Below, piece by piece: positions 19,103-27,981 of a DNA stretch of 64,000 nucleotides. Numbering within the stretch: the first letter of the stretch is position 1; every line of letters begins with the position of its first letter. A model generated the notes under the pieces. It was given only the letters and a program-made list of their open reading frames with translations, made no database searches and was not told where the DNA came from. The position numbers and the translations under genes were made by a program. The stretch is from Gammaproteobacteria bacterium (lineage in GTDB: Bacteria > Pseudomonadota > Gammaproteobacteria > JAJFKO01): NCBI GenBank assembly GCA_028284465.1, contig JANQRR010000001.1:1-64000 (forward strand), in the 5' to 3' direction.

Positions 19103-20314
19103 ATGCCATTACCTATCTTTGATACCGCAGAGTATTTGGAGTTTAATGTCGCTCTACCCCAACACCTAAAAGCCTATCAATCCTTTGAGCGTGATTACCT
19201 GGGTGCACATGCCTTTTTGTATGCTTATAGAGATAACGAAGCCACTTTCAATGCCTATCGTCGTGAAGTGGAGCGCTTACTACATTGGTCATGGCAAGTG
19301 GGAAATAAATCCATTTATGATTTACGACGTGTTGACATTGAAACGTATATTAAATTTTGTCAAAAACCGTTTAAACGGTGGATCGGTACCAGCAAACCTC
19401 CTCGTTTCATCTTAAAAAATGGTACTAGACAACCTAATCCTAATTGGCGACCTTTCGTTGCTACGGTAAGCAAAGCGGCTGCACGTACTGGAAAAGAACC
19501 AAATAAAGATAATTATGAATTATCCGAAAAAGCAGTGAGAGACGTATTTGCCGTATTGAGTAGCTTTTATAATTTTCTTATTCAAGAAGAACACACTGAA
19601 ATAAACCCTGTCTCTCAGGTACGTCAAAGAAGTAAATTTATTCGTCGGCAGCAAGGACAAAAAAGAATTCGCCGCTTGTCTGATTTACAGTGGGCTTTCG
19701 TTATTGAAACAGCAGAGTTGATGGCTAAAGAGGATAGCAAACATGAACGTACCTTTTTTATATTATCAGCGCTTTATCTGATGTATCTACGTGTTTCAGA
19801 ACTAGTGATCACTGATCGTTGGGCACCTAAGATGAATGATTTCAAACGTGATCATGATGGTTTATGGTGGTTTACCACCGTAGGAAAAGGTAATAAAGAA
19901 CGCCAGATTGCCGTGAGTCGCGCGATGTTAACCGCATTAAAACGTTGGCGAAAATATTTAGGGTTATCTGCCCTACCCTCTGCCGATGATCAAACACCAC
20001 TCATTCAAACCGATCGCGGTAAAGGTGGGATTAGTAGCACTAATCAAATTAGAAATATTGTGCAAGCGTGTTTTGATCGCGCTGCACAGCGTATGATTGA
20101 TGAAGGATTAAAAGAAGAAATTGGTGATTTACAATCAGCAACCGTCCATTGGTTAAGGCACACGGGTATTTCTGATGATGTAAAACGCCGTCCTCGTGAA
20201 CATGTGCGAGATGATGCCGGTCATAGCAGTAGTCAAACAACGGATCGCTATATCGATGTTGATTTACGCAAGCGGCATCAAAGCGCAAAGAATAAGCCGA
20301 TTAAAAACGAGTAA
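19103..20314 (+). CDS. Tyrosine recombinase / integrase
   Basis: 403 aa. The N-terminal core-binding region spans about 20-170. The C-terminal catalytic domain carries the full set: R230 (YLRVSEL), K262 or K265 (VGKGNKER), H349-x-x-R352 (HWLRHTG), H374 (DAGHSS) and the nucleophile Y383 (TTDRYIDVD). It should cut and rejoin DNA at a specific attachment site, and could serve this element or an island of its own. Translation is probably coupled to the DUF1016 gene. No tRNA gene or obvious direct repeat marking an attachment site was found next to it. Confidence 0.9.
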   Translation: MPLPIFDTAEYLEFNVALPQHLKAYQSFERDYLGAHAFLYAYRDNEATFNAYRREVERLLHWSWQVGNKSIYDLRRVDIETYIKFCQKPFKRWIGTSKPPRFILKNGTRQPNPNWRPFVATVSKAAARTGKEPNKDNYELSEKAVRDVFAVLSSFYNFLIQEEHTEINPVSQVRQRSKFIRRQQGQKRIRRLSDLQWAFVIETAELMAKEDSKHERTFFILSALYLMYLRVSELVITDRWAPKMNDFKRDHDGLWWFTTVGKGNKERQIAVSRAMLTALKRWRKYLGLSALPSADDQTPLIQTDRGKGGISSTNQIRNIVQACFDRAAQRMIDEGLKEEIGDLQSATVHWLRHTGISDDVKRRPREHVRDDAGHSSSQTTDRYIDVDLRKRHQSAKNKPIKNE

Positions 20315-20406
20315 GCATGTTGAGTGTTTATTTATATCAATGATGTTTAGATATGCTGATAAAAATCTTAACGTGGTTGTTATAATATTCCTTAACGCGA
20401 CTCACC

Positions 20407-20433
20407 AATTTGGCAGACAGTGTCTGCCAAATT
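20407..20433. repeat. 27-nt perfect palindrome after the integrase gene
   Basis: Arms AATTTGGCAGACA and TGTCTGCCAAATT around a single G. Its outer 11-bp arms are identical to those of the palindrome at 23269-23295. It is followed by TAAAAAA, not a T-run, so it is not an obvious terminator for the plus-strand genes. Confidence 0.9.
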
Positions 20434-20548
20434 TAAAAAAGACAAGTGTGCAATATTTTCTGTCTTAAGCATACGCAATATTATAAAGTAATGTCTGGCA
20501 CACAATACCAAAAGCAGTCGAAAAAGTTTCTTTTTCATTTTCTCCATA

Positions 20549-21250
20549 TTACAATATCATTGTAAAATTATTCGTTATTAGCTTAGAAGGTATTTTGTAT
20601 ATCATCCCGCTCAAAATACCTATCTCAATAAGTTCTGATTTAGTCCTACATTGCATTTTACGTTTGATACTCTCAATATGACTTTCTACAGTTCGCTTAT
20701 CAATACATAATATATTGCCAATAACCTTGCTTGTATATCCCCTTAATACATAAAAAAAACATTCTGTTTCTCGTTTAGTTAGGTCATTAATATTGTTTGT
20801 AAATGTGTAACTACGGTTTAAATCATTCGATTTATGATAACTTGCATCTGTGTTTACAAGCGCTGATAACAGCATCTTTAGTGAGTTGTTAGTAATTAAG
20901 CGTGATACAACTGTCACACCTACAATGGTATTATTAACATAGAGAGGATGTTTTTTTGCATATTTTGTTAATATCTCTCCCTTATCATAAGGATGAATAT
21001 CTAGCACATCTATAGTTTTCTGCTCATTCATGACATGATCACGTTGCCAAATTAGTTCCTTAGCACAAAGCTTCGCATCACACGGCATGTCTTCAAATTT
21101 AGTTCCCAGCATACTATCTAACGAGTTAAAGCCAATAACCCTAGCAGCTTTTTCATTGCCACCAATAAAAAAGTGATTTTTATCTGTTATAAACACAAAA
21201 TCTGGAATTGACTCTAATATTGATTGAGTATAATCAATTTTTTTAGTCAT
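20549..21250 (-). CDS. PAS-domain LuxR-type transcriptional regulator
   Basis: 233 aa. PAS-like sensor domain at about 8-120 (ILESIPDFVFITDKNHFFIGGNEKAARVIGF). A LuxR/FixJ-type helix-turn-helix follows at about 158-215 (LTKRETECFFYVLRGYTSKVIGNILCIDKRTVESHIESIKRKM), with the recognition helix in DKRTVESHIE. No receiver domain, so it senses a small molecule or state directly. This architecture is common in Legionellales. Target genes are unknown; it is a single gene, with only a weak ribosome-binding site. Confidence 0.85.
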   Translation of the reverse strand: MTKKIDYTQSILESIPDFVFITDKNHFFIGGNEKAARVIGFNSLDSMLGTKFEDMPCDAKLCAKELIWQRDHVMNEQKTIDVLDIHPYDKGEILTKYAKKHPLYVNNTIVGVTVVSRLITNNSLKMLLSALVNTDASYHKSNDLNRSYTFTNNINDLTKRETECFFYVLRGYTSKVIGNILCIDKRTVESHIESIKRKMQCRTKSELIEIGILSGMIYKIPSKLITNNFTMIL

Positions 21251-21364
21251 TTTAGAACCAATTTATATTATTGTTCAACAGTTTAAATCATAGCATAAAC
21301 CGAAAAAATTACGTAGCTATAAGCTATAGTTAATTTATTATAATTTTTCAACAGAATGTCTGAG

Positions 21365-22690
21365 CTACGAAGTAGATGGAGCTGGTTTCTGTCCAGTATT
21401 TTCTGTAAGTTTCTGCTTCGTGGACATCATTACGGGGCTTTCTTTTAATACTAAGTTCAATATTTTCGATAGAGGTTGTAAGAAAAGCTCATGCATTGTA
21501 CTGTCTCCAAATTTAATGTAGATAAATGAGTTTTCTTTACCATATCTTATTGTTAAATCATCATTAAATGTCGTTGCTAAGCTTAAATCACTAATAAAGT
21601 TTTTGATTATCTCTATAGAATCCTCTGGCTGTAATGTAGTTAATTTTATCTCTTTAGAGTGTCGTTGAAATTCAAAGGCAATTTTTCCTTGAAATTTTTT
21701 GCGTAAAAACTGCAGTTTTTTCTCATTAATAAACTGCATGGCAGTATAACTTTGAGAACGTGACATGAAACCATGTTGTCTCATCAAAGGTGACAAATGC
21801 TTAGGTACTTTTGTTGTTTTCACAAAAGAATCTTGTGTATTATCTTCCAAACCTTCTCTAGCTTTATCTTCCAAGGAGAAATATTCATGGTCGTATCTTT
21901 GTGAGCTATTATTGATAGAAGTTTCAGTGAGTAATGTTGGATCGGTAACAAGGTAATATTCTTCTTTATAAATAACATAGTTAAATTTATAATCGTCTAT
22001 TCCTAATATATTATTATTCCTATGTTTCTCTTCATTTTCCGGTATTTTTTCAGGAAAACCAAACCGTGTTTGAGGACGCCTCAACCAATTGTTGGTTAAT
22101 ATGATAGAGAATGTTGCCAAGAAAAAAATAGCACCGACGATTAATGAATTTAAGTAATCAGCAATTGTTTCACTCTCAAGCTCTGCATTTTCCTTATCGA
22201 ATTGATGTGTTTCTGCAAGCGCTTTATCCCGCACGTATCGTCTCCATGATTTTATTCTAAAGCCAAATAAAAATGCCAAACTATAAACAAATAGTGCAAA
22301 TAAAACACGTTCGAGTGTTATCCATCTTCTAAGGAAGTTGTTTAAAGAATATAATTTATTTTTAGCTTTATTTGGAATATATTTCGTTGGATAAGATAAA
22401 ACATTTTTTACACGTTCAGCGTGAGAAATTAATCCTTGTGGGCGCTTTTCAGTGAAAAAATGACGTTGATTATATTTAACAGTCGATTCGATAGGTTCAT
22501 AAATACCTGCACAACGTGCTCTTTTTCCTCGGATCATAAAATCTCTTGGTACATTACGATTAGAAAACCAACCAGCATAACGCCGTTTTCTAAGAGACAA
22601 AGTTGGGGTTTCGATTAATAGACTCGTTTCACTAACTTCTGTATCTTCGTCATCAGATTGATAAATTTCTTTCTGTTCTTGAGGTTTCAT
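21365..22690 (-). CDS. Hypothetical membrane protein with two central transmembrane segments
   Basis: 441 aa. Acidic N-terminus followed by a basic region (SLRKRRYAG; IRGKRARC), two membrane helices at about 127-145 and 182-199 with a 35-residue charged loop between, and a long soluble C-terminal domain of about 240 residues ending in a Pro/Ser/Thr tail (QKPAPSTS). A very good ribosome-binding site (AAGGAGGT) lies seven bases before the ATG. No catalytic motif recognised. Architecture fits a membrane-inserted effector or inner-membrane protein; function unknown. Confidence 0.75.
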   Translation of the reverse strand: MKPQEQKEIYQSDDEDTEVSETSLLIETPTLSLRKRRYAGWFSNRNVPRDFMIRGKRARCAGIYEPIESTVKYNQRHFFTEKRPQGLISHAERVKNVLSYPTKYIPNKAKNKLYSLNNFLRRWITLERVLFALFVYSLAFLFGFRIKSWRRYVRDKALAETHQFDKENAELESETIADYLNSLIVGAIFFLATFSIILTNNWLRRPQTRFGFPEKIPENEEKHRNNNILGIDDYKFNYVIYKEEYYLVTDPTLLTETSINNSSQRYDHEYFSLEDKAREGLEDNTQDSFVKTTKVPKHLSPLMRQHGFMSRSQSYTAMQFINEKKLQFLRKKFQGKIAFEFQRHSKEIKLTTLQPEDSIEIIKNFISDLSLATTFNDDLTIRYGKENSFIYIKFGDSTMHELFLQPLSKILNLVLKESPVMMSTKQKLTENTGQKPAPSTS

Positions 22691-23268
22691 AAAATTACCT
22701 CCTTTACAATTAATGTTTCACTAACTATTTTTCTATTATTATTTCTTTCCAATTATTTGACTTATTTCATCCGATAATGGTACCGTTAACTTGTTTTCGA
22801 AAATCAAGAAAATTCATTTCCCTTAAATTTGTAAAATAATATTATTTCAATCTTAAAAAGCGGATAACAAGTTTTTTCTTATTATGGATGTCAAGTTTTT
22901 GTAGCGCTTCGCATAAAATAAATTTTTCACTTGATCACGTGACCCATGCTCTTGAGGATTGATAACCTTTAAGCTTTGCATTATCTATCATAATAGCTTC
23001 CATGGTAGTTTATTCATATTTGGTTTAGTCAGTATTATATCAAACTTAGTTCAATAAGTTGACGATGCTCATCTATTTTCGTGAATTTTTCATATAAGGT
23101 TTTTTGTTTATTAGCCCAAGCAATTTTCATAATTAAATCGCCTTTCCTCCTGGTTATGAATATCATTAATTCAATAGATATTTTAATTTTCAATCTTACT
23201 GCTAATATATACTTTTACTAGTCAATTGAAATCTGTATTAAATACGGATATATTCTTATTTTTCCATT

Positions 23269-23295
23269 AATTTGGCAGATACTGTCTGCCAAATT
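23269..23295. repeat. 27-nt palindrome, same arms as 20407-20433
   Basis: Arms AATTTGGCAGA and TCTGCCAAATT around TACTG. The arms are identical to the palindrome following the integrase gene, while the centre differs (CAGTG there), so they are members of one dispersed repeat family. Confidence 0.9.
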
Positions 23296-23330
23296 CAAAA
23301 ATGCTCGTTAGGACATCTTCAAGATAAAAA

Positions 23331-23405
23331 GCATTATAATTCAGATAGCTACAATAGTTGCGACGGTGTCGCGACTATTGAATTATCATTATCATTTTAT
23401 AATGC
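23331..23405. repeat. Nested inverted repeats
   Basis: Outer arms GCATTATAA (23331-23339) and TTATAATGC (23397-23405) enclose an inner dyad at 23352-23380, with arms CAATAGTTGCGAC and GTCGCGACTATTG (one mismatch) around GGT. The RNA or single strand could fold into a long stem with an internal hairpin. Confidence 0.75.
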
Positions 23406-23416
23406 TCGGCATTGAT

Positions 23417-23443
23417 ACTTTCGATAACGGCGTTATCGAAAGT
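23417..23443. repeat. 27-nt perfect palindrome
   Basis: Arms ACTTTCGATAACG and CGTTATCGAAAGT around a single G. Same length and symmetry as the palindromes at 20407 and 23269, but a different sequence. Confidence 0.9.
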
Positions 23444-23499
23444 TTAATTATATGATCAATATGGCACATATCATGCCAAAGCTAGTATTTAAGCACCAT

Positions 23500-23525
23500 A
23501 GTCCAATAATAACATTTATTGGACT
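23500..23525. repeat. 26-nt inverted repeat
   Basis: Arms AGTCCAATAA and TTATTGGACT around TAACAT. Last member of the palindrome cluster, about 50 bp before the end of the broken minus-strand gene at 23574-24028. Confidence 0.85.
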
Positions 23526-23573
23526 TATTAAGGATTAGTTAGACATGTGGCGAATTTACTTCCCACCAGATTG

Positions 23574-24028
23574 TTACTTTGGCCCTTTTCTGAGAGACAA
23601 TACACGAACGCCTTCTAATTCAGGCTGATCATTGTTATTGTCTTCTTCTAATTCTTTTACGGTCTGACGTGCTTCTGTATCATCACGTAAATCATCACCA
23701 TCTAAGTAAGTTGATATCGATGATTGGCTATCTCTTTTAGGCTTTAAATGTAAAGGATGCTGCTTAGTAGATTTAAAATCTGTATTCCTTTTGCCTGTTA
23801 CAAATTGTCTTTCATCCATTTCTTGATGTTGTCTTAATAATTTCTCAGTTTCGTTATTTTCTGTGTTTGAATCATAATAACATTTTCAATAATGTAATTA
23901 ATTGTTTTTGAAACGAGAACGAAAGCCAGGGAATTTATACTCTCCATACTTGAGTAGATGTTTTGTAAACTAAGTAAAGTAAGTGCGATATTAATTTTAA
24001 ATATTTGTGTCAACACGCCAATGCCCAA
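23574..24028 (-). pseudogene. Probably frameshifted small gene
   Basis: Two minus-strand frames follow each other. The first (24028 to about 23880) encodes a hydrophobic start (GIGVLTQIFKINIALTLLSLQ) and reads KTINYIIENV before going out of frame. The second frame is open from about 23883 and reads YYDSNTENNETEKLLRQHQ directly into MDERQFVTGKRN at 23819, ending at 23574. The upstream residues of the second frame look coding although they precede its first ATG, which has no good ribosome-binding site. The simplest reading is one gene of about 150 codons broken by a single frameshift. A separate 81-aa gene starting at 23819 is the alternative. Confidence 0.4.
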
Positions 24029-24034
24029 CGATAA

Positions 24035-24161
24035 TATTCAGTAATGGTTAACCTGGGTTATCTAAGGAATTGCAATAAAAGTTGAAATTTAAATTTTTTT
24101 AGTCGCTTTATCGCCTTCTTTTTTGTTTAGCTCTATATAAAGAATTATTATGTGCTTGCAT
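24035..24161 (-). pseudogene. Duplicated 3' end of a higA-type antitoxin gene
   Basis: This stretch is clearly similar to 26225-26350, the 3' end and downstream flank of the intact higA gene. Translation starts MQAHNNSLYRAKQKRRR and then stops, against MQAHYDLYRAKQKNK in the intact gene. Similarity continues past the stop codon into non-coding sequence, so it is a DNA duplication and not a related gene. Confidence 0.75.
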
Positions 24162-24190
24162 CCTAATTCAAAATATTATGTAATTATCTT

Positions 24191-25444
24191 TTAGGAAGAT
24201 GAACTTGGGCTAGGCCCTTTATTTTTTTGTTGGCTATAATCGACTTGCTGATATGTAAAATCGTGAAACTCGTTAGGGTCATTTTCATGTTTAAGGATTT
24301 CTTTCTTATGCGCTTTTACTTGTCTAATAAGATCCAAATTTGTTGCAACACTTTTCATAAATGGTTTGTGTTTTCCTTTCCAGCAATCATTATTTTTTGA
24401 TGCATATGGTGTTTCTTTTTCAGAGTGGAAACGCCACGGTTTTCGCTGTTGTTGTTCTTCTTTAGTCCGTTTATATAATTGTACAAAAAGTAGTGGCTCC
24501 AAGGTCTTTTGCCACTTCACTACAAACACAGCAGTTGTTCCGTAGTAAGAAGTATTAGGGTCTAAGTCATTAGTGGGAATTAAATTTAGATATGATCTAT
24601 CAAGTTTATAGAAAAGTTCTTCTTTAAGATATCTAGCATCGTCTTTGCGTTTTTGAATTTCTTCTTGAAGAGATTCAACTGTTTGAAAAAAAGTTTTGAG
24701 ATCATGAAAGTTACTTTTATGGAATTCTTCATCGTAAACAGGCAATGGCTCATAATCGTCATTGTTTACGGCGTAATGCTTTTGTTGAATTGTAAAAGCT
24801 TGAGCCCACATCGCCATACCAGGTGCAGAAAGAAGTACACCAGAGGTGCCCTTTATGTCAGTTATTTCATATACTCCTTGTTTAATCTGATTAAGCATTG
24901 CACCATACTCACCATTATCAATGGCAAGCTTTAAACCTATTTCACTTTTTGTGTATGTTCTTATCGAATCATATGCAGATCGTATTCCAGCAATGGATTT
25001 TTTAATGGCAATATCTTCAACAACACCTCTAATTTTTTCTACAAGTAAAAGAATTTGCTCTATTATATAATCAATCTGTGTAGCTATATGCTTGATCGTT
25101 CTAGAAATTTCTTTTAATGTGCCATCAATACTTTTTAAAGAATCGGCAATGCTGATAGCAGGGTCTCGTAATTTACGTAACTCATAACCCACTTTAAACA
25201 AACCTGCTGCTATGGCTATAGCGCCTAAAAATGAGTATAATTGTTCGTCGTAATTACCGGGTGGAGGAACTGTTAAAGTTCGATCATCACCTGGAAATAG
25301 AATCTTTAAAAGCATCTTTTCAGTAGTAGTAATTGGATCGGTGAAAGATAGTTTACTAGCTTGATCTTTTTGTGTATCTGAAGGTAAATGTTTTCTTTTT
25401 TGTTTTTTATTCCTTTGCTTTGTTCCATGTGGGGCACTAAACAT
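24191..25444 (-). CDS. Helical protein with one hydrophobic segment, effector- or pore-former-like
   Basis: 417 aa. Basic N-terminus (KQRNKKQKRKH), a single hydrophobic stretch at about 70-86 (SFLGAIAIAAGLFKVGY), then long amphipathic helices at about 95-165 (SIDGTLKEISRTIKHIATQI; DYIIEQILLLVEKIRG). A hydrophobic segment followed by long helices recalls alpha-helical pore-forming toxins, but the similarity is architectural only. The second half is soluble, Tyr/Lys-rich, ending in a Pro/Ser tail (GPSPSSSS) like other accessory proteins here. AAGGA lies upstream of the ATG. No family recognised. Confidence 0.65.
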   Translation of the reverse strand: MFSAPHGTKQRNKKQKRKHLPSDTQKDQASKLSFTDPITTTEKMLLKILFPGDDRTLTVPPPGNYDEQLYSFLGAIAIAAGLFKVGYELRKLRDPAISIADSLKSIDGTLKEISRTIKHIATQIDYIIEQILLLVEKIRGVVEDIAIKKSIAGIRSAYDSIRTYTKSEIGLKLAIDNGEYGAMLNQIKQGVYEITDIKGTSGVLLSAPGMAMWAQAFTIQQKHYAVNNDDYEPLPVYDEEFHKSNFHDLKTFFQTVESLQEEIQKRKDDARYLKEELFYKLDRSYLNLIPTNDLDPNTSYYGTTAVFVVKWQKTLEPLLFVQLYKRTKEEQQQRKPWRFHSEKETPYASKNNDCWKGKHKPFMKSVATNLDLIRQVKAHKKEILKHENDPNEFHDFTYQQVDYSQQKNKGPSPSSSS

Positions 25445-26252
25445 AAATTGTCATCCTTCTTGATAACGGTTAAATTTTAAAAACAGTTTGAACACTGTTT
25501 ACGTTTTCGATTTATAAACTCAATACTTAATATGCTTTTTCTTAAGACGTAAATGATATAAAATTTTTTATTTTTTGTCAACCTTTTGGTTGGGTTGTAT
25601 TTACCCAAAATCTAACTGCTTTTCTAAATCTAAGAATCTACTTACTAATTTACATAGATTTTAACAAATTTGATAAATCGTTATTAACTTGGTTATGTTA
25701 ATACAATAGAAAAAAGAATATTCAAGCCACATTCGATTAATTCTGTACTAGAAAATAAATACTATATCGATAGTAGTCGATATAATATTTGAAGGAGTAA
25801 CATGTAAGACGGAACTAGCGAGAGCATTAACGACGTCTGTGTTCTGCAATAAATTATCTCGACAAAGTGTTTCTATTCCTCAAAAGCTATTAAATGCTTT
25901 TAAGCAAAAGATTTCTGCCTGAATTATTAAGCTGCTATATAAGATATGTTATGCTTTCTGAGCAACACAGTAATTAAAACAGTAACATATTAATATTTAA
26001 AGATCGGCTTCAATATCAACTAGTCATCATTGCAATAAAAATTTGATAGTCAATAGTTTCATCGCTGGCAGCTAATATATTGACATAGAGAAATTTGCCA
26101 CTTCGCAGTATAGTGTCAATTACTATATATTTATCAACTTAAAAAATAGTAAGAGATGATATTATTGTAATGCAAAAAAAGTTTGGTACTTTATTTTTTA
26201 TTAATACTCTAATACTCAGTTATGACATTCAACAATGGTCAACATGAGTTAT
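25445..26252. other. Intergenic region without a recognised gene
   Basis: About 800 bp of AT-rich sequence. At 25792-25803 a GAAGGAG is followed by an ATG that is immediately closed by TAA; a neighbouring frame then runs about 40 codons (CKTELARALTTSVFCNKLSRQ...) without its own start. This may be a gene remnant. Nothing else was seen. Confidence 0.45.
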
Positions 26253-26558
26253 TTAAAGGCTTGCAACGAGTTGAAATTTAAACTTTTTAAGCCGTTTTAT
26301 CGCCTTATTTTTTTGTTTAGCTCTATATAAATCATAATGGGCTTGCATCGTTATCCAGCTTTCAGGGCTTCGTCCAATAACTTTGGATAACCGTAAAGCC
26401 ATCTCTGGAGATATACCGCTATCACCTCGAATGAGTCGGTTGAATGTCGAGCGTGCAACATCTAGTTTATCCGCTATCTCATTCTGCGATACATTAAACG
26501 GTACTAAATACGTGTCCCTGATAAATTCTCCTGGGTGCGGTGGGTTATACATATTCAT
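26253..26558 (-). CDS. higA: HigA-family antitoxin (XRE DNA-binding)
   Basis: 101 aa. Typical HigA opening (YNPPHPGEFIRDTYLVPF), then a helix-turn-helix at about 24-60 (VSQNEIADKLDVARSTFNRLIRGDSGISPEMALRLSKVIG) and the conserved SPESWITMQAHYDLYRAKQ. It binds and neutralises the HigB toxin and represses the operon. Its ATG overlaps the toxin stop codon by one base (TAATG), the usual toxin-first arrangement of higBA. A degraded copy of its 3' end lies at 24035-24161. Confidence 0.93.
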   Translation of the reverse strand: MNMYNPPHPGEFIRDTYLVPFNVSQNEIADKLDVARSTFNRLIRGDSGISPEMALRLSKVIGRSPESWITMQAHYDLYRAKQKNKAIKRLKKFKFQLVASL

Positions 26559-26836
26559 TAGTGATAATCCTCATAATTTAAAATATAAACATCGCCATTA
26601 ATAAACTCGAATGTTAAGCGCCAATTTGCGTTTACCCAAATAGACCACCGATTTTGCTCCTTTCCTTTTAGCGGATGCAGTCTATAGCCTGGGATATTCA
26701 TATCTTCTATTGTCGTCGCCGTATCCAAAGCCGATAGTTGCATTCGCAGCCGCTTTTTGTGCTTAGCTTGTATGCCGCTTAACTTTCCTTTTTTATAGAA
26801 AAGTTCAAGTCCTTTATGTTTGAAGCTTTGAATCAT
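26558..26836 (-). CDS. higB: HigB-family toxin (RelE-like mRNA interferase)
   Basis: 92 aa, the usual HigB length. Conserved features are the opening IQSFKHKGLELFYKKG, LHPLKGKEQNRWSIWVNANWRLTFEF and the final DVYILNYEDYH, which carries the catalytic-region His. HigB cleaves ribosome-bound mRNA when its antitoxin is degraded. First gene of a two-gene operon with higA. Confidence 0.93.
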   Translation of the reverse strand: MIQSFKHKGLELFYKKGKLSGIQAKHKKRLRMQLSALDTATTIEDMNIPGYRLHPLKGKEQNRWSIWVNANWRLTFEFINGDVYILNYEDYH

Positions 26837-26911
26837 GCATTGATTATAGCATATCGCGCAACACGAAACAACCTAGTATTAGAATATTTCTTAGAATGAA
26901 CCTGATACCTT

Positions 26912-26951
26912 AAATAAAAAAATGCCTGAGTAGTGATGTATCTACTCAGGC
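26912..26951 (-). terminator. Rho-independent terminator (minus strand)
   Basis: A 10-bp perfect stem, GCCTGAGTAG (26924-26933) with CTACTCAGGC (26942-26951), and an 8-nt loop; on the minus strand it is followed by ATTTTTTTATTT. It would end transcripts coming from the toxin-antitoxin pair at 27351-27981 or the remnant at 27096, insulating higBA. Confidence 0.8.
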
Positions 26952-27095
26952 TGTTGGAAGTAGAGGAGATGGCTTATTCAAGCCATACTCAATTAGAGTA
27001 TCATACTTTGCTAACAAGGGAAAGTTTGCTCCACTTTCTATATGACTTTATAAAGTGAAACTTGGCACTACTTTGACATTCACGATAGTTAAGGC

Positions 27096-27227
27096 TCAAA
27101 ACTCTTCCTGACTCGTCTGGGTTTTTTGACGAATTAATCTGACGTTAATCTTTTTAGGCGGATGAACCCGTTTAAAATGACGAAGTTGTTTAGCCGTTAA
27201 TAACGGTGCATCCGGTTGTCGTCCCAT
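27096..27227 (-). pseudogene. Truncated XRE-type regulator
   Basis: 43 codons: MGRQPDAPLLTAKQLRHF, then VRLIRQKTQTSQEEF and a stop. This is the start of an XRE antitoxin-like regulator that ends inside the first helices of its helix-turn-helix. Nothing downstream in any frame continues it, so it is the 5' stub of a third antitoxin-type gene. Confidence 0.55.
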
Positions 27228-27350
27228 TCAATTTGTTGTATATCCATTTATTCATTATCTGAAATTTAATACTTATTTTTCAAAGTAGCAATTGATCTCC
27301 CGATCCCATGAAGTGACACCTTATAATATAGCTTTAACACAACCTGAAGA

Positions 27351-27659
27351 TCATGTTGCTCGTTTTAGCTTAAATTCAAAATCATACCCAATAGCATTAG
27401 CGTATCTGACAAGCGTTCTTAATGATGGAGAATGCTTACCTTTGCCACCGCCAGCTTCAAGCCTTGCAATAACAGATTTTTTTGTATGAAGTTTATTAGC
27501 AAGTTCTTCTTGAGTAAATTGTGCTTTTTCACGCGATTTTTTCATTTGTTCAGCTAACTTAAGCTGTAATGAAAAGGCATTATATTCAGCTCGTGCTTCA
27601 TCATCTTTAAGTACCGATTGTTTTAATTTATCATGCCATTTTACTGAGCGCTTAACCAT
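27351..27659 (-). CDS. XRE-family antitoxin of a RelE/HigB-type pair
   Basis: 102 aa. The helix-turn-helix spans about 38-92 (MKKSREKAQFTQEELANKLHTKKSVIARLE), followed by PSLRTLVRYANAIGYDFEFKL, a characteristic end for antitoxins paired with Gp49-type toxins. It overlaps the toxin gene by 8 bp and is translated after it, as in other pairs where the toxin comes first. It should neutralise the toxin and repress the operon. Confidence 0.9.
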   Translation of the reverse strand: MVKRSVKWHDKLKQSVLKDDEARAEYNAFSLQLKLAEQMKKSREKAQFTQEELANKLHTKKSVIARLEAGGGKGKHSPSLRTLVRYANAIGYDFEFKLKRAT

Positions 27660-27981
27660 CTTTAGTGACCTCTTTTAATCTTTTACGTGCTATAACCAGT
27701 TCTTTCTCAGGTGTTGCTTGAGTCTTTTTAATGTAAGAATGCAGTATAACAATTTCACGTTTAACACAGACACAATAAAAAACTCTTGCAATACCCTCTT
27801 CTGCTTTTACACGCAGTTCAAACAACTTATCACCCATCGCACGAGTATGAGGCATCCCCAAATCAGGCCCAATCTGCATCATTCGATCAGTCAGAGCCAC
27901 AAACCGTGCCTTCATTTTTTTAGGCATACCAGAAATATTTTTAAATACCCTGTTATTAAAATAAGTGATGTTCCATGTCAT
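27652..27981 (-). CDS. RelE/HigB-type toxin (phage Gp49-like family)
   Basis: 109 aa. Family hallmarks are the middle LGMPHTRAMGDKLFELRVKAEEGIARVFYCVC and the end IVILHSYIKKTQATPEKELVIARKRLKE. These toxins are ribosome-dependent mRNA endonucleases. First gene of the pair. Having two complete pairs within 1.8 kb suggests stabilisation of a mobile region. Confidence 0.9.
   Translation of the reverse strand: MTWNITYFNNRVFKNISGMPKKMKARFVALTDRMMQIGPDLGMPHTRAMGDKLFELRVKAEEGIARVFYCVCVKREIVILHSYIKKTQATPEKELVIARKRLKEVTKDG

Larger units (their letters stand above)
22691..23573. other. Intergenic region holding a palindrome cluster
   Basis: AT-rich, no full gene. The right half (23269-23525) contains four separate dyads, listed individually. 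A 31-codon minus-strand frame (23035-23130, MKIAWANKQKTLYEKF...) follows AGGAGGAAAGG by about ten bases and may be a small peptide or gene remnant; support is weak. Confidence 0.55.

Noticed and set aside
20407-20433. Terminator for the integrase gene
   Set aside because: The stem is strong but is followed by A-rich, not T-rich, sequence on the plus strand, and the same arms recur elsewhere as a repeat.
18900-20560. tRNA gene or attachment-site repeat beside the integrase
   Set aside because: No tRNA-like sequence or matching direct repeat found near the integrase gene by eye.
25800-25920. Small gene after GAAGGAG
   Set aside because: The only ATG is followed at once by TAA; the neighbouring 40-codon frame has no start codon. 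Mentioned only as a possible remnant.
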